The notes: generated by a model not told the origin, from the sequence alone. A DNA stretch of 64,000 bases from Kaistia dalseonensis (GCF_030814715.1 NZ_JAUSVO010000003.1:62001-126000), one strand, 5' to 3'. Shown: positions 27,770 to 37,469, counted from the stretch's first letter. Translations and numbers: made by a program.

Positions 27770-29006
27770 ATTGCTGTTGCTGCTGTTGCTGGGCCGCGGC
27801 GATCATGCCCTGCAGGCGCCGGCGGAGTTCCTCCGCATCGGGCGCGAAATCCTCCTCGATCCAGCCGCGCTCGAGATGGCGCAGGATCAGCCCGACCAGC
27901 GGACCGCGATCAATGCCGCTCTCGACGACATCGCGGCCGGCGAGCGGAAAGGTCGGGATCGCCCAGGCCGAGGCGGCGCGCTTGCGCGTTGCGGCCTCCT
28001 CGGTCGGAATCATGCGGCGCGCCGAGGCGAGCGCGAGGCCGTCGAAGAAGGCCTCGCGGCCGATCGCATAGAGCAGAGCGTGGTCGGAAATCGTGTTGCG
28101 CGACGGCAGCGCCGTTGCGGCCTCGAGCGCCGCCCTCATCCGCCGCCGCTCGCCATTGGAAAGTCGCAGCCGCAGCGCGATGCGATCGACATCCTCGCCA
28201 ACCCGCGCGAACAGCGTCGCGAAGCGAAGCGCGGGAATGGGGGGGCCGTCCTCGAAATCGGTGAGATGCGCGAAGGCGGCGAGATCGGCCACGCTCGCGG
28301 TGATGAGCGGCAGGATGCCGCTTTCCTGCATGATCGCCACCGTCTCGACCGCGCCGGCCGCGACGACGAGCTTGCGCATTTCCTGCCCGATCCGCTCGGC
28401 CGAGAGTTCGCCCAGGTCTTGCCGGGCGCGGATCGCGGCGGAAAGCCCTTCGGCATCCGGCTTGCCGGTGCCATAGGCGGCGTGGAAGCGGAAGAAGCGA
28501 AGAACGCGCAGGCGATCCTCGGCGATGCGGGTCTCGGCGGAACCGATGAAGCGCACGCGCCGCGCCGCGAGATCGTCGAGGCCGCCGACGGTGTCGTGCA
28601 GGATGCCGTCGAGATCGACCGAGATCGCGTTGATGGTGAAATCCCGCCGCGCGGCATCCGCCGCCCAGTCGCGGCCGAAGCGCACCACGGCGCGGCGCCC
28701 GTCGGTCTCGATATCCTCGCGCAGCGTCGTGACCTCGACGGCACGATGCTGGCCGATCACCGTGACCGTTCCGTGCTCGATGCCGGTCGGGACCGCCTTC
28801 AGGCCGGCTGCGATCGCCTGTGCCATGACGGCCTCGGGCAGCATCGTCGTCGCGATATCGACATCGGCGACCGGCAGGCCGAGCAGGGCGTTACGAACGG
28901 CGCCGCCGACGACGCGCGCCTCGTCGCCGTCCTGCGACAGGAGACTCAGCACATGCCGCACCAGCGGATCGGTCAGAAAAGGCGCATCGCGCAGCGGTGG
29001 CACCAT
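27768..29006 (-). CDS. cca: CCA tRNA nucleotidyltransferase/poly(A) polymerase family, poly-Gln tail
   Basis: A 412-aa class II nucleotidyltransferase. It has RVVGGAVRNALLG (31-43), catalytic D48 and D50 in VADVDIATT, RRDFTINAI, DLAARRVRFIGSAETRIAED (in parts) and DRLRVLRFFRF. It adds or repairs the tRNA 3' CCA, or could be a poly(A) polymerase; alphaproteobacteria typically have one such gene for CCA. The C-terminus ends in seven consecutive Gln, encoded by a CAG/CAA run. It is last in a leftward chain with DUF6111, NUDIX and DUF1285 genes. Confidence 0.92.
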   Translation of the reverse strand: MVPPLRDAPFLTDPLVRHVLSLLSQDGDEARVVGGAVRNALLGLPVADVDIATTMLPEAVMAQAIAAGLKAVPTGIEHGTVTVIGQHRAVEVTTLREDIETDGRRAVVRFGRDWAADAARRDFTINAISVDLDGILHDTVGGLDDLAARRVRFIGSAETRIAEDRLRVLRFFRFHAAYGTGKPDAEGLSAAIRARQDLGELSAERIGQEMRKLVVAAGAVETVAIMQESGILPLITASVADLAAFAHLTDFEDGPPIPALRFATLFARVGEDVDRIALRLRLSNGERRRMRAALEAATALPSRNTISDHALLYAIGREAFFDGLALASARRMIPTEEAATRKRAASAWAIPTFPLAGRDVVESGIDRGPLVGLILRHLERGWIEEDFAPDAEELRRRLQGMIAAAQQQQQQQ

Positions 29007-29269
29007 CAGTCGAAAGCCCCGGGAATGAGTTGCCCGTTCTCGAACCGGGCGGGATGATAGGTCCGCCCCGCCTCGCCGCCCGACAGATGGACCAGGATGG
29101 CGATGGCAAGCAGCGTGGCGAGGATACCCGCGCCGGAGAGCCGCATCCAGACCTTCGTCGCCCAGACCTCACGACCCGGCACGATGCCGGCCGTGATGAA
29201 GCGCCAGGCCCCATAGGCGATGAAGGGGGACAGGAAGCAGACGATCGTGAAGCCGGTAAATCGGAGCAT
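29006..29269 (-). CDS. DUF6111 family small membrane protein
   Basis: An 87-aa protein with two TM helices (FTGFTIVCFLSPFIAYGAW and GAGILATLLAIAILVHLSG) and the C-terminal motif GRTYHPARFENGQLIPGAFD, conserved in rhizobial DUF6111 proteins. Its stop shares one base with the cca start (TGATG), so translation of the two is coupled. Its start is 2 bases from the NUDIX stop. Function is unknown. Confidence 0.8.
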   Translation of the reverse strand: MLRFTGFTIVCFLSPFIAYGAWRFITAGIVPGREVWATKVWMRLSGAGILATLLAIAILVHLSGGEAGRTYHPARFENGQLIPGAFD

Positions 29270-29271
29270 GG

Positions 29272-29907
29272 TCAGGCAAACAATCGTTCATAGAGGCCGC
29301 GGATGATTCCCGCCGTGATCCCCCAGATATAGTGATCGTCATACGGCATTTCGTAAAAGAAATGTCGCGCGCCATCGAGTTCGCGGCTGCCGAGCCGGTG
29401 GTTCTCCGGCGTCATGAGGAAGGAGAGCGGCACTTCGAAGGCCGATTCGACTTCGTGTGGATTGAGCGCGAGCTGGTGATCGGGAGCCACGCGCGCCACG
29501 ACGGGCAGGATCCTGAACCCCGTGCCGGCAATATAGGGATCGAGATAGCCGATCGGCTCGACAAGGACGGGATCGAGGCCGATCTCTTCCTGCGCCTCGC
29601 GGAGCGCGGCGGCTGCCGCATCGCGGTCGCCGGGGTCGACGCTGCCGCCGGGAAAGGCGATCTGCCCCGCATGCTTGCGCAGGAAGGCCGTGCGCCGCGT
29701 CAGGATCACGGTGGGCCGCTCGCGCGCGACGATGGGGATCAGCACCGCCGCCTCGCGCGCGCGGAACCCGGCCGGCGGGTGAAACTCGGGATTGATCACG
29801 CGCTCGCCTGCGACGTCGCGTCCGCTGCCGATCGGCGCCAGCAGGTGGCGCGCATGATCGAAGAAGCGCTCGGGCAGGAAAGGATCGAGGCTCTCGGCCG
29901 CCATCAT
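29272..29907 (-). CDS. CoA pyrophosphatase (NUDIX)
   Basis: A 211-aa NUDIX hydrolase of the NudL/PCD1 type. The family-specific RKHAGQIAFPGGSVDPGD precedes the Nudix box ending in AALREAQEEIGL (about 87-111). It probably hydrolyses CoA or its derivatives to 3',5'-ADP and phosphopantetheine. Its start overlaps the DUF1285 stop (ATGATG at 29902-29907). The DUF1285-NUDIX-DUF6111-cca order is a conserved alphaproteobacterial arrangement. Confidence 0.9.
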   Translation of the reverse strand: MMAAESLDPFLPERFFDHARHLLAPIGSGRDVAGERVINPEFHPPAGFRAREAAVLIPIVARERPTVILTRRTAFLRKHAGQIAFPGGSVDPGDRDAAAAALREAQEEIGLDPVLVEPIGYLDPYIAGTGFRILPVVARVAPDHQLALNPHEVESAFEVPLSFLMTPENHRLGSRELDGARHFFYEMPYDDHYIWGITAGIIRGLYERLFA

Positions 29908-30512
29908 GCGCCAACCGTCTCCCCGGCCGCGCCGATGACGAAGAATTGACCGGCCGACCAGACGCCGAGCGTGTCGCCACGGACCGATGCGGCCTCCACG
30001 AGGTCATGGACCACCGAACGGGTCAGCCGCGCCTCCAGCCCCGGCCGGACGGTCAGATAGGGCACCAGACCGTCGGACGCATCCGGCACGGCGATCCGCA
30101 GCGGATGATCGGCGTCGAGCGGCACGACCTCGCCGAGATTGGTCACGAACAGCAGGCGCGGCACGCCGCCCTCGTCATCCACGATCAGCTCGACCGCCAG
30201 GAACGGCACGTCCTCGACGCTGATGGCGAACTTCTCGACCGGCGTGACGAGCACGAAGCCGCCATCCGCCTGGCGACGCAATACGCGCGCGAAAAGGCGC
30301 ACCAACGCCTCGCGGCGGATCGGCTCGCCCTCGTGGAACCATGTCCCGGCGCGGTCGATCCGGATGTCGATCCGCCCGCAATCGGGCGGGTTCCACAGAT
30401 GAACCGGCGCCGGGCCCGGCATCGCGGCCGCCTCCGCGATCAGTTGTTCAGCCCGCGTCCCGAGCGGCGAAACATCGCCGGCCTTGGTTTCGCCCTGCTT
30501 TGACCCTGACAT
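29904..30512 (-). CDS. DUF1285 domain-containing protein
   Basis: A 202-aa protein. HLWNPPDCGRIDIRIDRAGTW, WFHEGEPIRREALVRLFARVL and FVLVTPVEKFAISVEDVPFLA are the conserved blocks of DUF1285. It is all soluble, and the function is unknown. Start MSGSKQGET at 30512 is chosen over an upstream in-frame ATG that would run into the divergent moxR leader. It heads the leftward chain and is divergent from the MoxR operon, which it accompanies in many alphaproteobacteria. Confidence 0.85.
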   Translation of the reverse strand: MSGSKQGETKAGDVSPLGTRAEQLIAEAAAMPGPAPVHLWNPPDCGRIDIRIDRAGTWFHEGEPIRREALVRLFARVLRRQADGGFVLVTPVEKFAISVEDVPFLAVELIVDDEGGVPRLLFVTNLGEVVPLDADHPLRIAVPDASDGLVPYLTVRPGLEARLTRSVVHDLVEAASVRGDTLGVWSAGQFFVIGAAGETVGA

Positions 30513-30630
30513 GCTACATAGAACCTTTCGGCGGGGCGGCTGACGTCCGCATGCCGATCGTGCGAAGATTGTGCGGAAGATCGAGTCACCGGATCTCGCC
30601 CCCGCCTCAACCGAAACTATATGGGCCGAT

Positions 30631-31647
30631 ATGAGCGCGTTCAATCAGACCTCCCTCGCCGGCTCCGATCCGAGCCAGATCATCGCCGAGGCCGATGCCG
30701 CCGTCGCCACGATCCATGCGGCGCGCGCGGCGATCGGCAAACTCATCTATGGCCAGGAAACCGTCGTCGAGCGCGTGCTCGTCACGCTGCTGTCGGGCGG
30801 CCACGGGCTGCTGGTCGGCGTTCCGGGCCTCGCCAAGACCAAGCTGGTCGAGACGCTCGGCACCGTGCTCGGGCTTGACGAGCGCCGGGTCCAGTTCACG
30901 CCCGACCTTATGCCATCTGATATTCTGGGCTCCGAAGTGATGGACCAGGACGCCGAGGGCCATCGCTCCTTCCGTTTCCTGAAGGGGCCGATCTTCGCGC
31001 AGCTGCTGATGGCCGACGAGATCAACCGCGCCAGCCCGCGCACGCAATCGGCGCTGTTGCAGGCGATGCAGGAATATCATGTCACCATTGCCGGCCAGCG
31101 CTATGACCTGCCGGCCCCCTTCCATGTGCTCGCCACGCAGAACCCGCTCGAGCAGGAAGGCACCTATCCACTGCCCGAAGCGCAGTTGGACCGTTTCTTG
31201 CTGCAGATCGACGTTGTCTATCCTGATCGCGACGCGGAGCGGCGCATGCTGTTCGAGACGACAGGAACATCGGATGCGACGCCGGAACGCGTCATGGACG
31301 CGGCTGGGCTCAGAAACATCCAGCAGCTCGTCCGCCGCCTGCCGGTCGGCGCCAGCGTCGTCGAGGCGATCCTGGAGCTGGTTCGTTCGGCTCGCCCGGG
31401 CGAGAACAGCGACAAGAAGCTCGCCAGCGTCATCGCCTGGGGTCCCGGCCCGCGCGCCAGCCAGGCGCTGATGCTCGCCGTCCGCGCCCGCGCGCTGATC
31501 GACGGGCGCTATGCGCCATCGGTCGACGATGTCGTGGCGCTGGCCGAGCCGGTGTTGCAGCACCGCATGAGCCTGAGCTTCGCGGCGCGCGCCGACGGGC
31601 TCACCGTGCGTGATGTCATCGGCACGCTCAAGTCCCGCATAGGATGA
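30631..31647 (+). CDS. MoxR-family AAA+ ATPase
   Basis: 338 aa. The AAA_3 core has Walker A GVPGLAKTK (63-71), Walker B LLMADEIN (125-132), sensor-1 region ATQNPLEQEGTYPLPEAQLDR (in parts) and a helical lid. MoxR ATPases act as chaperones for maturation of enzyme or membrane complexes and typically work with VWA or DUF58 proteins, which follow here. Start MSAFNQTSLAG at 30631 fits the family. First gene of a four-gene rightward operon whose later genes overlap each other by 4 bases. Confidence 0.95.
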   Translation: MSAFNQTSLAGSDPSQIIAEADAAVATIHAARAAIGKLIYGQETVVERVLVTLLSGGHGLLVGVPGLAKTKLVETLGTVLGLDERRVQFTPDLMPSDILGSEVMDQDAEGHRSFRFLKGPIFAQLLMADEINRASPRTQSALLQAMQEYHVTIAGQRYDLPAPFHVLATQNPLEQEGTYPLPEAQLDRFLLQIDVVYPDRDAERRMLFETTGTSDATPERVMDAAGLRNIQQLVRRLPVGASVVEAILELVRSARPGENSDKKLASVIAWGPGPRASQALMLAVRARALIDGRYAPSVDDVVALAEPVLQHRMSLSFAARADGLTVRDVIGTLKSRIG

Positions 31648-31651
31648 GGAT

Positions 31652-32569
31652 GTGACGGAAGTTCGAGCCGCCGTTCCAACCGCAGGATCCATCCACCGCT
31701 CGCTGGCCGAAGCGAAGGGCCTGGCCGACAGTCTCCCCGGCCTTCTCGTCGAGGCGCGGCGGATCGCGACCACGGTTCTTGCCGGCTGGCATGGCCGCAG
31801 GCGCTCGGGACCGGGCGAGACATTCTGGCAGTTTCGTCCCTTCGTCGCCGGAGAGGCGCCAGGCCGGATCGACTGGCGCCGTTCGGCGCGCGACGAGCAC
31901 CTCTATGTGCGCGAACGCGAATGGGAGGCCGCCCACACGATCTGGCTTTCGGCCGACCTCTCCACCTCGATGGATTTCCGCTCGCGTCTCGCCGTCGCCT
32001 CGAAGCGCGACCGCGCCGTGGTGCTGACGCTGGCCATCGGCGAATTGCTGGCGGCGGCCGGCGAGCGGATCGGCCTGCTCGGCCTTTCCGATCCGATCCT
32101 CGCCCGCAACGCTGCCGAGCGGATGGCCGAGACGCTGGCCCATCTCGACAAGCCGCAGCCGGGGCTCCCCGAGGCGCACCGCCTGAGCCGCTTCGCCGAT
32201 CTCGTGCTGATCGGCGATTTCCTTGATCCGCTGGACGAGATCGAGGCGGCGCTCGCCGCCTATGCCCGCCACGGCGTCACCGCCCATCTGGTCGAGATCC
32301 GCGATCCGATCGAGGAAACCTTCCCCTATGCAGGGCGGACGGAATTTCGCGACGCCGAAAGCGGCGCGGTCTACACGGTCGGCCGGGCCGAGCAGATCGG
32401 CGCGGACTATCGCCGCCACCTGCTCGCGCGACGGGAACATCTGGCCGCGACCTGCCGGCGCCTCGGCTGGACGCATCTCGTCCACCGCACCGACCGGCCG
32501 GCGACGGAGCCGCTGCTCGCGCTGCATGCGCGCCTCTCCGATCGCGCACTGGCCCGAGGTGTCGCATGA
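31652..32569 (+). CDS. DUF58 domain-containing protein
   Basis: 305 aa, with a likely GTG start 4 bases after the moxR stop. The DUF58 signature is in GPGETFWQFRPFVAGEAPGRIDWRRSARDEHLYVRE (in parts). A degenerate VWA-like fold follows, with SADLSTSMDF as a MIDAS-like DxSxS motif. Such proteins are the standard partner of MoxR ATPases. The C-terminus overlaps the next start (ATGA at 32566). Probable cytoplasmic adaptor between the ATPase and the membrane components. Confidence 0.9.
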   Translation: MTEVRAAVPTAGSIHRSLAEAKGLADSLPGLLVEARRIATTVLAGWHGRRRSGPGETFWQFRPFVAGEAPGRIDWRRSARDEHLYVREREWEAAHTIWLSADLSTSMDFRSRLAVASKRDRAVVLTLAIGELLAAAGERIGLLGLSDPILARNAAERMAETLAHLDKPQPGLPEAHRLSRFADLVLIGDFLDPLDEIEAALAAYARHGVTAHLVEIRDPIEETFPYAGRTEFRDAESGAVYTVGRAEQIGADYRRHLLARREHLAATCRRLGWTHLVHRTDRPATEPLLALHARLSDRALARGVA

Positions 32570-35388
32570 TCGGCGGCCTGCCCCTCGCCTTCGCGACGCC
32601 GCTGGTTCTGTCCGCGCTCGTGCTGCTACCCGCGATCTGGTGGCTTCTGAAGCTGACCCCGCCACGCCCGCGCGTGGAGAGCTTCCCGCCGACCCGCATC
32701 CTGGCCGAAATCCGCCAGCAGGAGGAACAACCCGCGCGCAGCCCCTGGTGGCTGACGCTGCTGCGGCTTCTTCTCGCCGCCTTCGTGATTCTCGCCCTCG
32801 CCGGCCCCGTCTGGCGCCCTGTCGGCGAAAGCGCGCCTGGTTCGGGTCCGCTCCTGCTCGTCATCGATAATGACTGGCCGGCCGCGCGCGACTGGCCGGC
32901 GCGGATCGATACGGCGAGCCGCGTCATCGCCCAGGCGGAGGCGGCCGGGCGGCCGATTTCTCTGCTGGCCACGGCCGAGCCCAGCAATCAGGAACTCGCG
33001 CCGACCGATGCCGGGACCGTGCGCACGCGGCTCGACGCGCTGGTGCCGCGCCCCTATGCGGCCAATCGCGCCGCGCTGGTGCCGGCGCTCCGCCAGGCGA
33101 CCGCGTCCACGACCTTTGGCGGCGTGACATGGCTTGCAAGCGGGCTCGGCGGCCAGGACGTCGAAACGTTCAGCCGCTTTCTCAGCGACGGCATCAATGC
33201 GCCGATCACGCTCTATAGCGGCGAGAAGACGACGCTGCAGGGTCTTGCCGCGCCCTCCGCGACGAGCGATGCGCTGACGCTCGCAGTCCTGCGCAGCGAT
33301 GGCACGGGTGCCGCGAGCGGCACGGTCGAGGCGCGCGACATGAAGGGGCGCTCGATCGGCACGGCGCCCTTCGCCTTCCAGCCGGGCGAGACGAAGGCCG
33401 AGGCCGTCTTCAGCCTCCCGTCGGAACTGCGCAACGAGATCGTGCGCGTCGAGATCTCAGGCAGCACCACGGCGGGCGCCGTCCAGTTGCTGGATGATCG
33501 CTTCAAGCGACGGCGGATCGGGCTGATCTCGGGCGCGGCAAACGACAACAACGCCCAGCCTCTGCTTTCACCGCTCTATTACATCAGCCGCGCGGTGCAG
33601 CCCTTCGCCGACGTGATCGAGCCGCGCGACGCCAATGCCGCGCTCGCCGTGCCGCAGATGATCGAGGGCGGCGCGGCCGTCATCGCCATGGCCGATATCG
33701 GCACGCTGACGCCCGATGTCGAGGAGAAGCTGACCAACTGGGTCGATGCCGGCGGTACGCTGGTGCGCTTCGCCGGTCCCCGACTCGCAGCCGCGACCGC
33801 CAATGCCGATACGCTCATTCCCGTCCGGCTGCGCCAGGGCGGGCGCGTGCTCGGCGGCAGCCTCTCATGGTCGAGCCCGCAGCCTCTCGCCGCCTTTTCC
33901 GAGCAGAGCCCGTTCGCCGGCCTCACGGTCCCGTCCGACGTCACCGTCAGCCGGCAGGTTCTGGCCGAGCCGGACGGCAATCTGCCGGCGCGAACCTGGG
34001 CGACGCTCGCCGATGGCACGCCGCTGGTGACGGCGACGCGCCTCGGCAAGGGCTGGCTCGTCCTCTTCCACGTCACCGCCGATACGAGCTGGTCCAACCT
34101 GCCGCTCTCCGGCAGTTTCGTTGAAATGCTGCGCCGGATCACCGCCTTCTCATCCGCGCCCGTGACGGCTGACGCCGCTTCCGGCAGCACGTCCTCCGCC
34201 GGGACGGCGCTGCCGCCCTATCGGCTGCTCGACGGTTTCGGGCGCTTCGTGACCGGCGATCCGATGGCGCGGCCGCTCGGGGCGAATGCGCAGGTGATCG
34301 CGCCGGATCGCGACCATCCCCCCGGCCTCTATGGCGCCGAGGACGGCTTCCGGGCCGTCAATGTGCTCGCGCCCGACGCCCTGCTCCTACCCCTTGATCC
34401 AACGCTCCTGAAAGGGGCCACGTTGAAGCCCTATCCGACGAGCGCGCCGACGGACCTCTCGCCCTATCTGCTGCTGGCCGCCCTCGCCTGCCTGCTCGCC
34501 GACGCGCTGGCGGTGCTGTGGCTGCATGGCGGGTTGCGCATCCGCCGCGCGGCGCCGGCCGCGTTCATTCTCGCAGCACTCCTCGCCGGCGCCCTGCCGC
34601 GACCGGTCCATGCCGATGCCGCGAGCGACCAGTTCGCCGTCGATGCCGTCAGCCAGACCCGCCTCGCCTATGTCACGACGGGCGACAGCAGCATTGACGA
34701 TGTCAGCCGCGCTGGCCTCGCCGGCCTGTCGCGCGAACTCGCCAATCGCACGGCGCTGGAGCCGGGCGATCCCGTGGGCGTCGATATCGCCAAGGACGAG
34801 CTCGCCTTCTTCCCGCTGCTCTACTGGCCGATCGACCCCAATTCGCCCATGCCCTCCTCGGCGACGCTTGCGCGGGTCGACGCCTATATGAAGCAGGGCG
34901 GGACCATCCTCTTCGACACGCGCGACGAACTCGACCGCACGCCGGGCGAGACCGGCTTTGCCGGCACGCCGGCGGCGGAGCGGCTGCGCGTGATGCTCTC
35001 GGGCCTCGATATTCCGCCGCTCGAGCCGGTGCCGAGCAATCACGTCCTGACCAAGGCGTTCTATCTGCTGGCCGATTTTCCCGGCCGCTATTCGGGCGGG
35101 CCGCTCTGGGTCGAGGCCTCCACGCCGGATGACGATCCCGCCAGCGCCGATCGTCCAGCCCGGCCGGGCGACGGCGTCTCGTCGCTCCTGATCACCGAGA
35201 ACGATCTCGCCGCCGCCTGGGCGACGGATGCCGATGGCCGCTATCTCTATCCGACCCTGCCGCCGGATCCGCGCCAGCGCGAATATGCGTTCCGGACCGG
35301 CATCAACATCGTGATGTATACGCTGACCGGCAACTACAAGGCCGATCAGGTCCATGTGCCGGCGCTTCTGGAAAGGCTCGGCCAGTGA
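32566..35388 (+). CDS. Large membrane protein with BatA-like N-terminus and DUF4159 domain
   Basis: 940 aa. The N-terminus has two TM helices flanking the PPRPRVESFPPTRIL motif of BatA/aerotolerance-regulator N-domains. A periplasmic/cytoplasmic region of over 500 residues contains a VWA-like and a GATase-like segment. Further TM helices lie near 625-645 and 665-685. The C-terminal DUF4159 domain (about 695-935) has YWPIDPNSPMPSSATLARVD and KQGGTILFDTRDE. The last segment keeps FRTGINIVMYTLTGNYKADQVHVP (in parts). Overlaps neighbours by 4 bases on both sides. Role unknown; probably cell-envelope related. Confidence 0.88.
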   Translation: MIGGLPLAFATPLVLSALVLLPAIWWLLKLTPPRPRVESFPPTRILAEIRQQEEQPARSPWWLTLLRLLLAAFVILALAGPVWRPVGESAPGSGPLLLVIDNDWPAARDWPARIDTASRVIAQAEAAGRPISLLATAEPSNQELAPTDAGTVRTRLDALVPRPYAANRAALVPALRQATASTTFGGVTWLASGLGGQDVETFSRFLSDGINAPITLYSGEKTTLQGLAAPSATSDALTLAVLRSDGTGAASGTVEARDMKGRSIGTAPFAFQPGETKAEAVFSLPSELRNEIVRVEISGSTTAGAVQLLDDRFKRRRIGLISGAANDNNAQPLLSPLYYISRAVQPFADVIEPRDANAALAVPQMIEGGAAVIAMADIGTLTPDVEEKLTNWVDAGGTLVRFAGPRLAAATANADTLIPVRLRQGGRVLGGSLSWSSPQPLAAFSEQSPFAGLTVPSDVTVSRQVLAEPDGNLPARTWATLADGTPLVTATRLGKGWLVLFHVTADTSWSNLPLSGSFVEMLRRITAFSSAPVTADAASGSTSSAGTALPPYRLLDGFGRFVTGDPMARPLGANAQVIAPDRDHPPGLYGAEDGFRAVNVLAPDALLLPLDPTLLKGATLKPYPTSAPTDLSPYLLLAALACLLADALAVLWLHGGLRIRRAAPAAFILAALLAGALPRPVHADAASDQFAVDAVSQTRLAYVTTGDSSIDDVSRAGLAGLSRELANRTALEPGDPVGVDIAKDELAFFPLLYWPIDPNSPMPSSATLARVDAYMKQGGTILFDTRDELDRTPGETGFAGTPAAERLRVMLSGLDIPPLEPVPSNHVLTKAFYLLADFPGRYSGGPLWVEASTPDDDPASADRPARPGDGVSSLLITENDLAAAWATDADGRYLYPTLPPDPRQREYAFRTGINIVMYTLTGNYKADQVHVPALLERLGQ

Positions 35389-37466
35389 ACTGGTCCCTCA
35401 CCTTCACGCCGTTCATCCCGCTCTGGGCGCTCGTGGCGCTCGGCCTCGTCGGCGTGGCGCTGATTGCGCCGCTGCTGTTGCGCCGTGTTCGCGGCGCCTG
35501 GATCCGTCTCGCCGCGCTCGGCGCCCTGCTCGCGGCGCTGGCAGGGCCTGTCCTGCTGCAGGAGCAGCGCGATCCGCTGCCGACCGTCGTCGCCATGGTG
35601 GTCGACAGGACGGCGAGCCAGACGCTCTCCGATCGCGAGCAGGCGACGGCGGCGATGCGCGCCAATCTCGCCCAGCGCTTCGGCGAACTGAAGAATATCG
35701 ATCTGCGCACCATCGAGGTCGGCGGCAAGGGCGACGGCGCGCCGGTCGACGGCACGGAACTCTTCAAGGCGCTCGCCACCGGCCTCGCCGATGTCGCGCC
35801 GGAACGCATCGGCGCCGTGGTCATGCTGACGGACGGCCAGGTCCACGATGTCCCGACCACCGCGCCGACCGAATTGCTCGGCGGCGCGCCCTTGCATGCG
35901 CTGATATCGGGCAAGGACAACGAGCGCGACCGACAGATCGTGATCCGCTCCGCGCCGCGCTTCGCCATTGTCGGCGAGAAGCAGGTGATCGAATACAGCG
36001 TCGTCGATCAGGGCATCGATCCGTCAGGCCCGGTCCGCGTGAGCATCACGCGCGACGGCGAGCCGCTCGCGACCGAGAATGTCCAGCCCGGCGCCGTCAA
36101 TCGCTTCGAGATCGATGTCGCCCATGCCGGGCAGAACATCTTCGAGTTCGAGGCCGCCGCCGTCGATGGCGAGCTCACCACCGTCAACAACCGCGCCGCC
36201 GCGATCGTCGACGGCATCCGCGAGAATCTGCGCGTGCTGCTGGTCTCCGGCGAACCGCATGCCGGCGAACGGATCTGGCGCAACCTGCTCAAATCCGACG
36301 CCTCGGTCGATCTCGTCCATTTCACCATCCTGCGCCCGCCGGAGAAGCAGGATGGCACGCCGATCAACGAATTGTCGCTGATCGCCTTCCCGACGCGCGA
36401 GCTCTTCTCCGTCAAGATCGACCAGTTCGACCTAATCATCTTCGACCGCTACGCCCAGCGCGGCGTGCTGCCGATCCTCTACTTCGACAATATCGCGCGC
36501 TATGTCCGCAATGGCGGTGCGCTGCTCGTCGCCTCCGGGCCGGATTATGCCTCCGAGGGCAGCCTCTACCAGACGCCGCTCGCCGACGTGCTGCCGGCGG
36601 CGCCGACCGGCCGTGTCATCGAGAAGCCGTTCAGCCCGGAGATCACCGATCTCGGCAAGCGCCATCCCGTGACGCGCGGGCTCGAAGGCGGCGACACCAC
36701 GCCGCCGCATTGGAGCCGCTGGTTCCGTCAGGTCGAGACCGATACGCCGACCGGCGAAGTCATCATGAAAGGCGCCGACGAAGACCCGCTCCTGGTCCTG
36801 CAGCGCGAGGGCAAGGGCCGCGTCGCCCTGCTGCTCTCCGATCAGGTCTGGCTCTGGGCGCGCGGCTATGAGGGCGGCGGGCCGCATGTCGACCTGCTGC
36901 GCCGGCTCGCCCATTGGCTGATGAAGGAGCCGGAGCTCGAGGAGGAGGCGCTCCGCGCCAGCGCGCGCGGCGCGACGCTCACCATCGATCGCCAGACCAT
37001 GCAGGACACGGTCGGCCCCGTCACCGTCACGGCGCCCTCGGGCGCGAGCCGGACCGTGATGCTCGCCGCCGACGGGCCGGGCCGCTTCCGCGCGAGCTTC
37101 GATGTCGACGAGATCGGCCTCTGGCGCGTCGAGGATGGCGACCGGCGGGCCTTTGCCCATGTCGGCCCGGCCAATCCGCGTGAATTCACCGATGTGCGCT
37201 CGACATTCGACAAGCTCGCGCCCGTCGTGCAGGCGTCCGGCGGCGAGATCGCGCGCATGGCTTCGGCATCGGGTCAGCTGCAGCCGCCGCGCATCGTGCC
37301 GACACGGCAGGGCCGCAGCATGGGCGGACGCGACTGGATCGGCATCCGCATGACGGAGGCGTCAGTGCTGAAGGGCGTCGACCGGCTGCCGCTCTTCTCC
37401 GGCTTCCTGGGCCTCGCCATCCTGCTCGGCCTCGCCACCGCAACCTGGTACCGCGAGGGACGCTGA
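35385..37466 (+). CDS. Membrane protein with VWA-like and glutamine-amidotransferase-like domains
   Basis: 693 aa. Two N-terminal TM helices (about 10-60) precede a VWA-like domain (VVAMVVDRTASQTLSDREQA; degenerate MIDAS). A beta-sandwich segment follows, then a flavodoxin/GATase-1-like domain (about 275-490: LRVLLVSGEPHAGERIWRNLL). A second sandwich region and one C-terminal TM helix (LPLFSGFLGLAILLGLATATW) end the protein. No catalytic Cys-His pair is evident in the amidotransferase-like part, so it is probably a structural fold. Last gene of the MoxR operon. Confidence 0.85.
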   Translation: MNWSLTFTPFIPLWALVALGLVGVALIAPLLLRRVRGAWIRLAALGALLAALAGPVLLQEQRDPLPTVVAMVVDRTASQTLSDREQATAAMRANLAQRFGELKNIDLRTIEVGGKGDGAPVDGTELFKALATGLADVAPERIGAVVMLTDGQVHDVPTTAPTELLGGAPLHALISGKDNERDRQIVIRSAPRFAIVGEKQVIEYSVVDQGIDPSGPVRVSITRDGEPLATENVQPGAVNRFEIDVAHAGQNIFEFEAAAVDGELTTVNNRAAAIVDGIRENLRVLLVSGEPHAGERIWRNLLKSDASVDLVHFTILRPPEKQDGTPINELSLIAFPTRELFSVKIDQFDLIIFDRYAQRGVLPILYFDNIARYVRNGGALLVASGPDYASEGSLYQTPLADVLPAAPTGRVIEKPFSPEITDLGKRHPVTRGLEGGDTTPPHWSRWFRQVETDTPTGEVIMKGADEDPLLVLQREGKGRVALLLSDQVWLWARGYEGGGPHVDLLRRLAHWLMKEPELEEEALRASARGATLTIDRQTMQDTVGPVTVTAPSGASRTVMLAADGPGRFRASFDVDEIGLWRVEDGDRRAFAHVGPANPREFTDVRSTFDKLAPVVQASGGEIARMASASGQLQPPRIVPTRQGRSMGGRDWIGIRMTEASVLKGVDRLPLFSGFLGLAILLGLATATWYREGR

Positions 37467-37469
37467 GGC

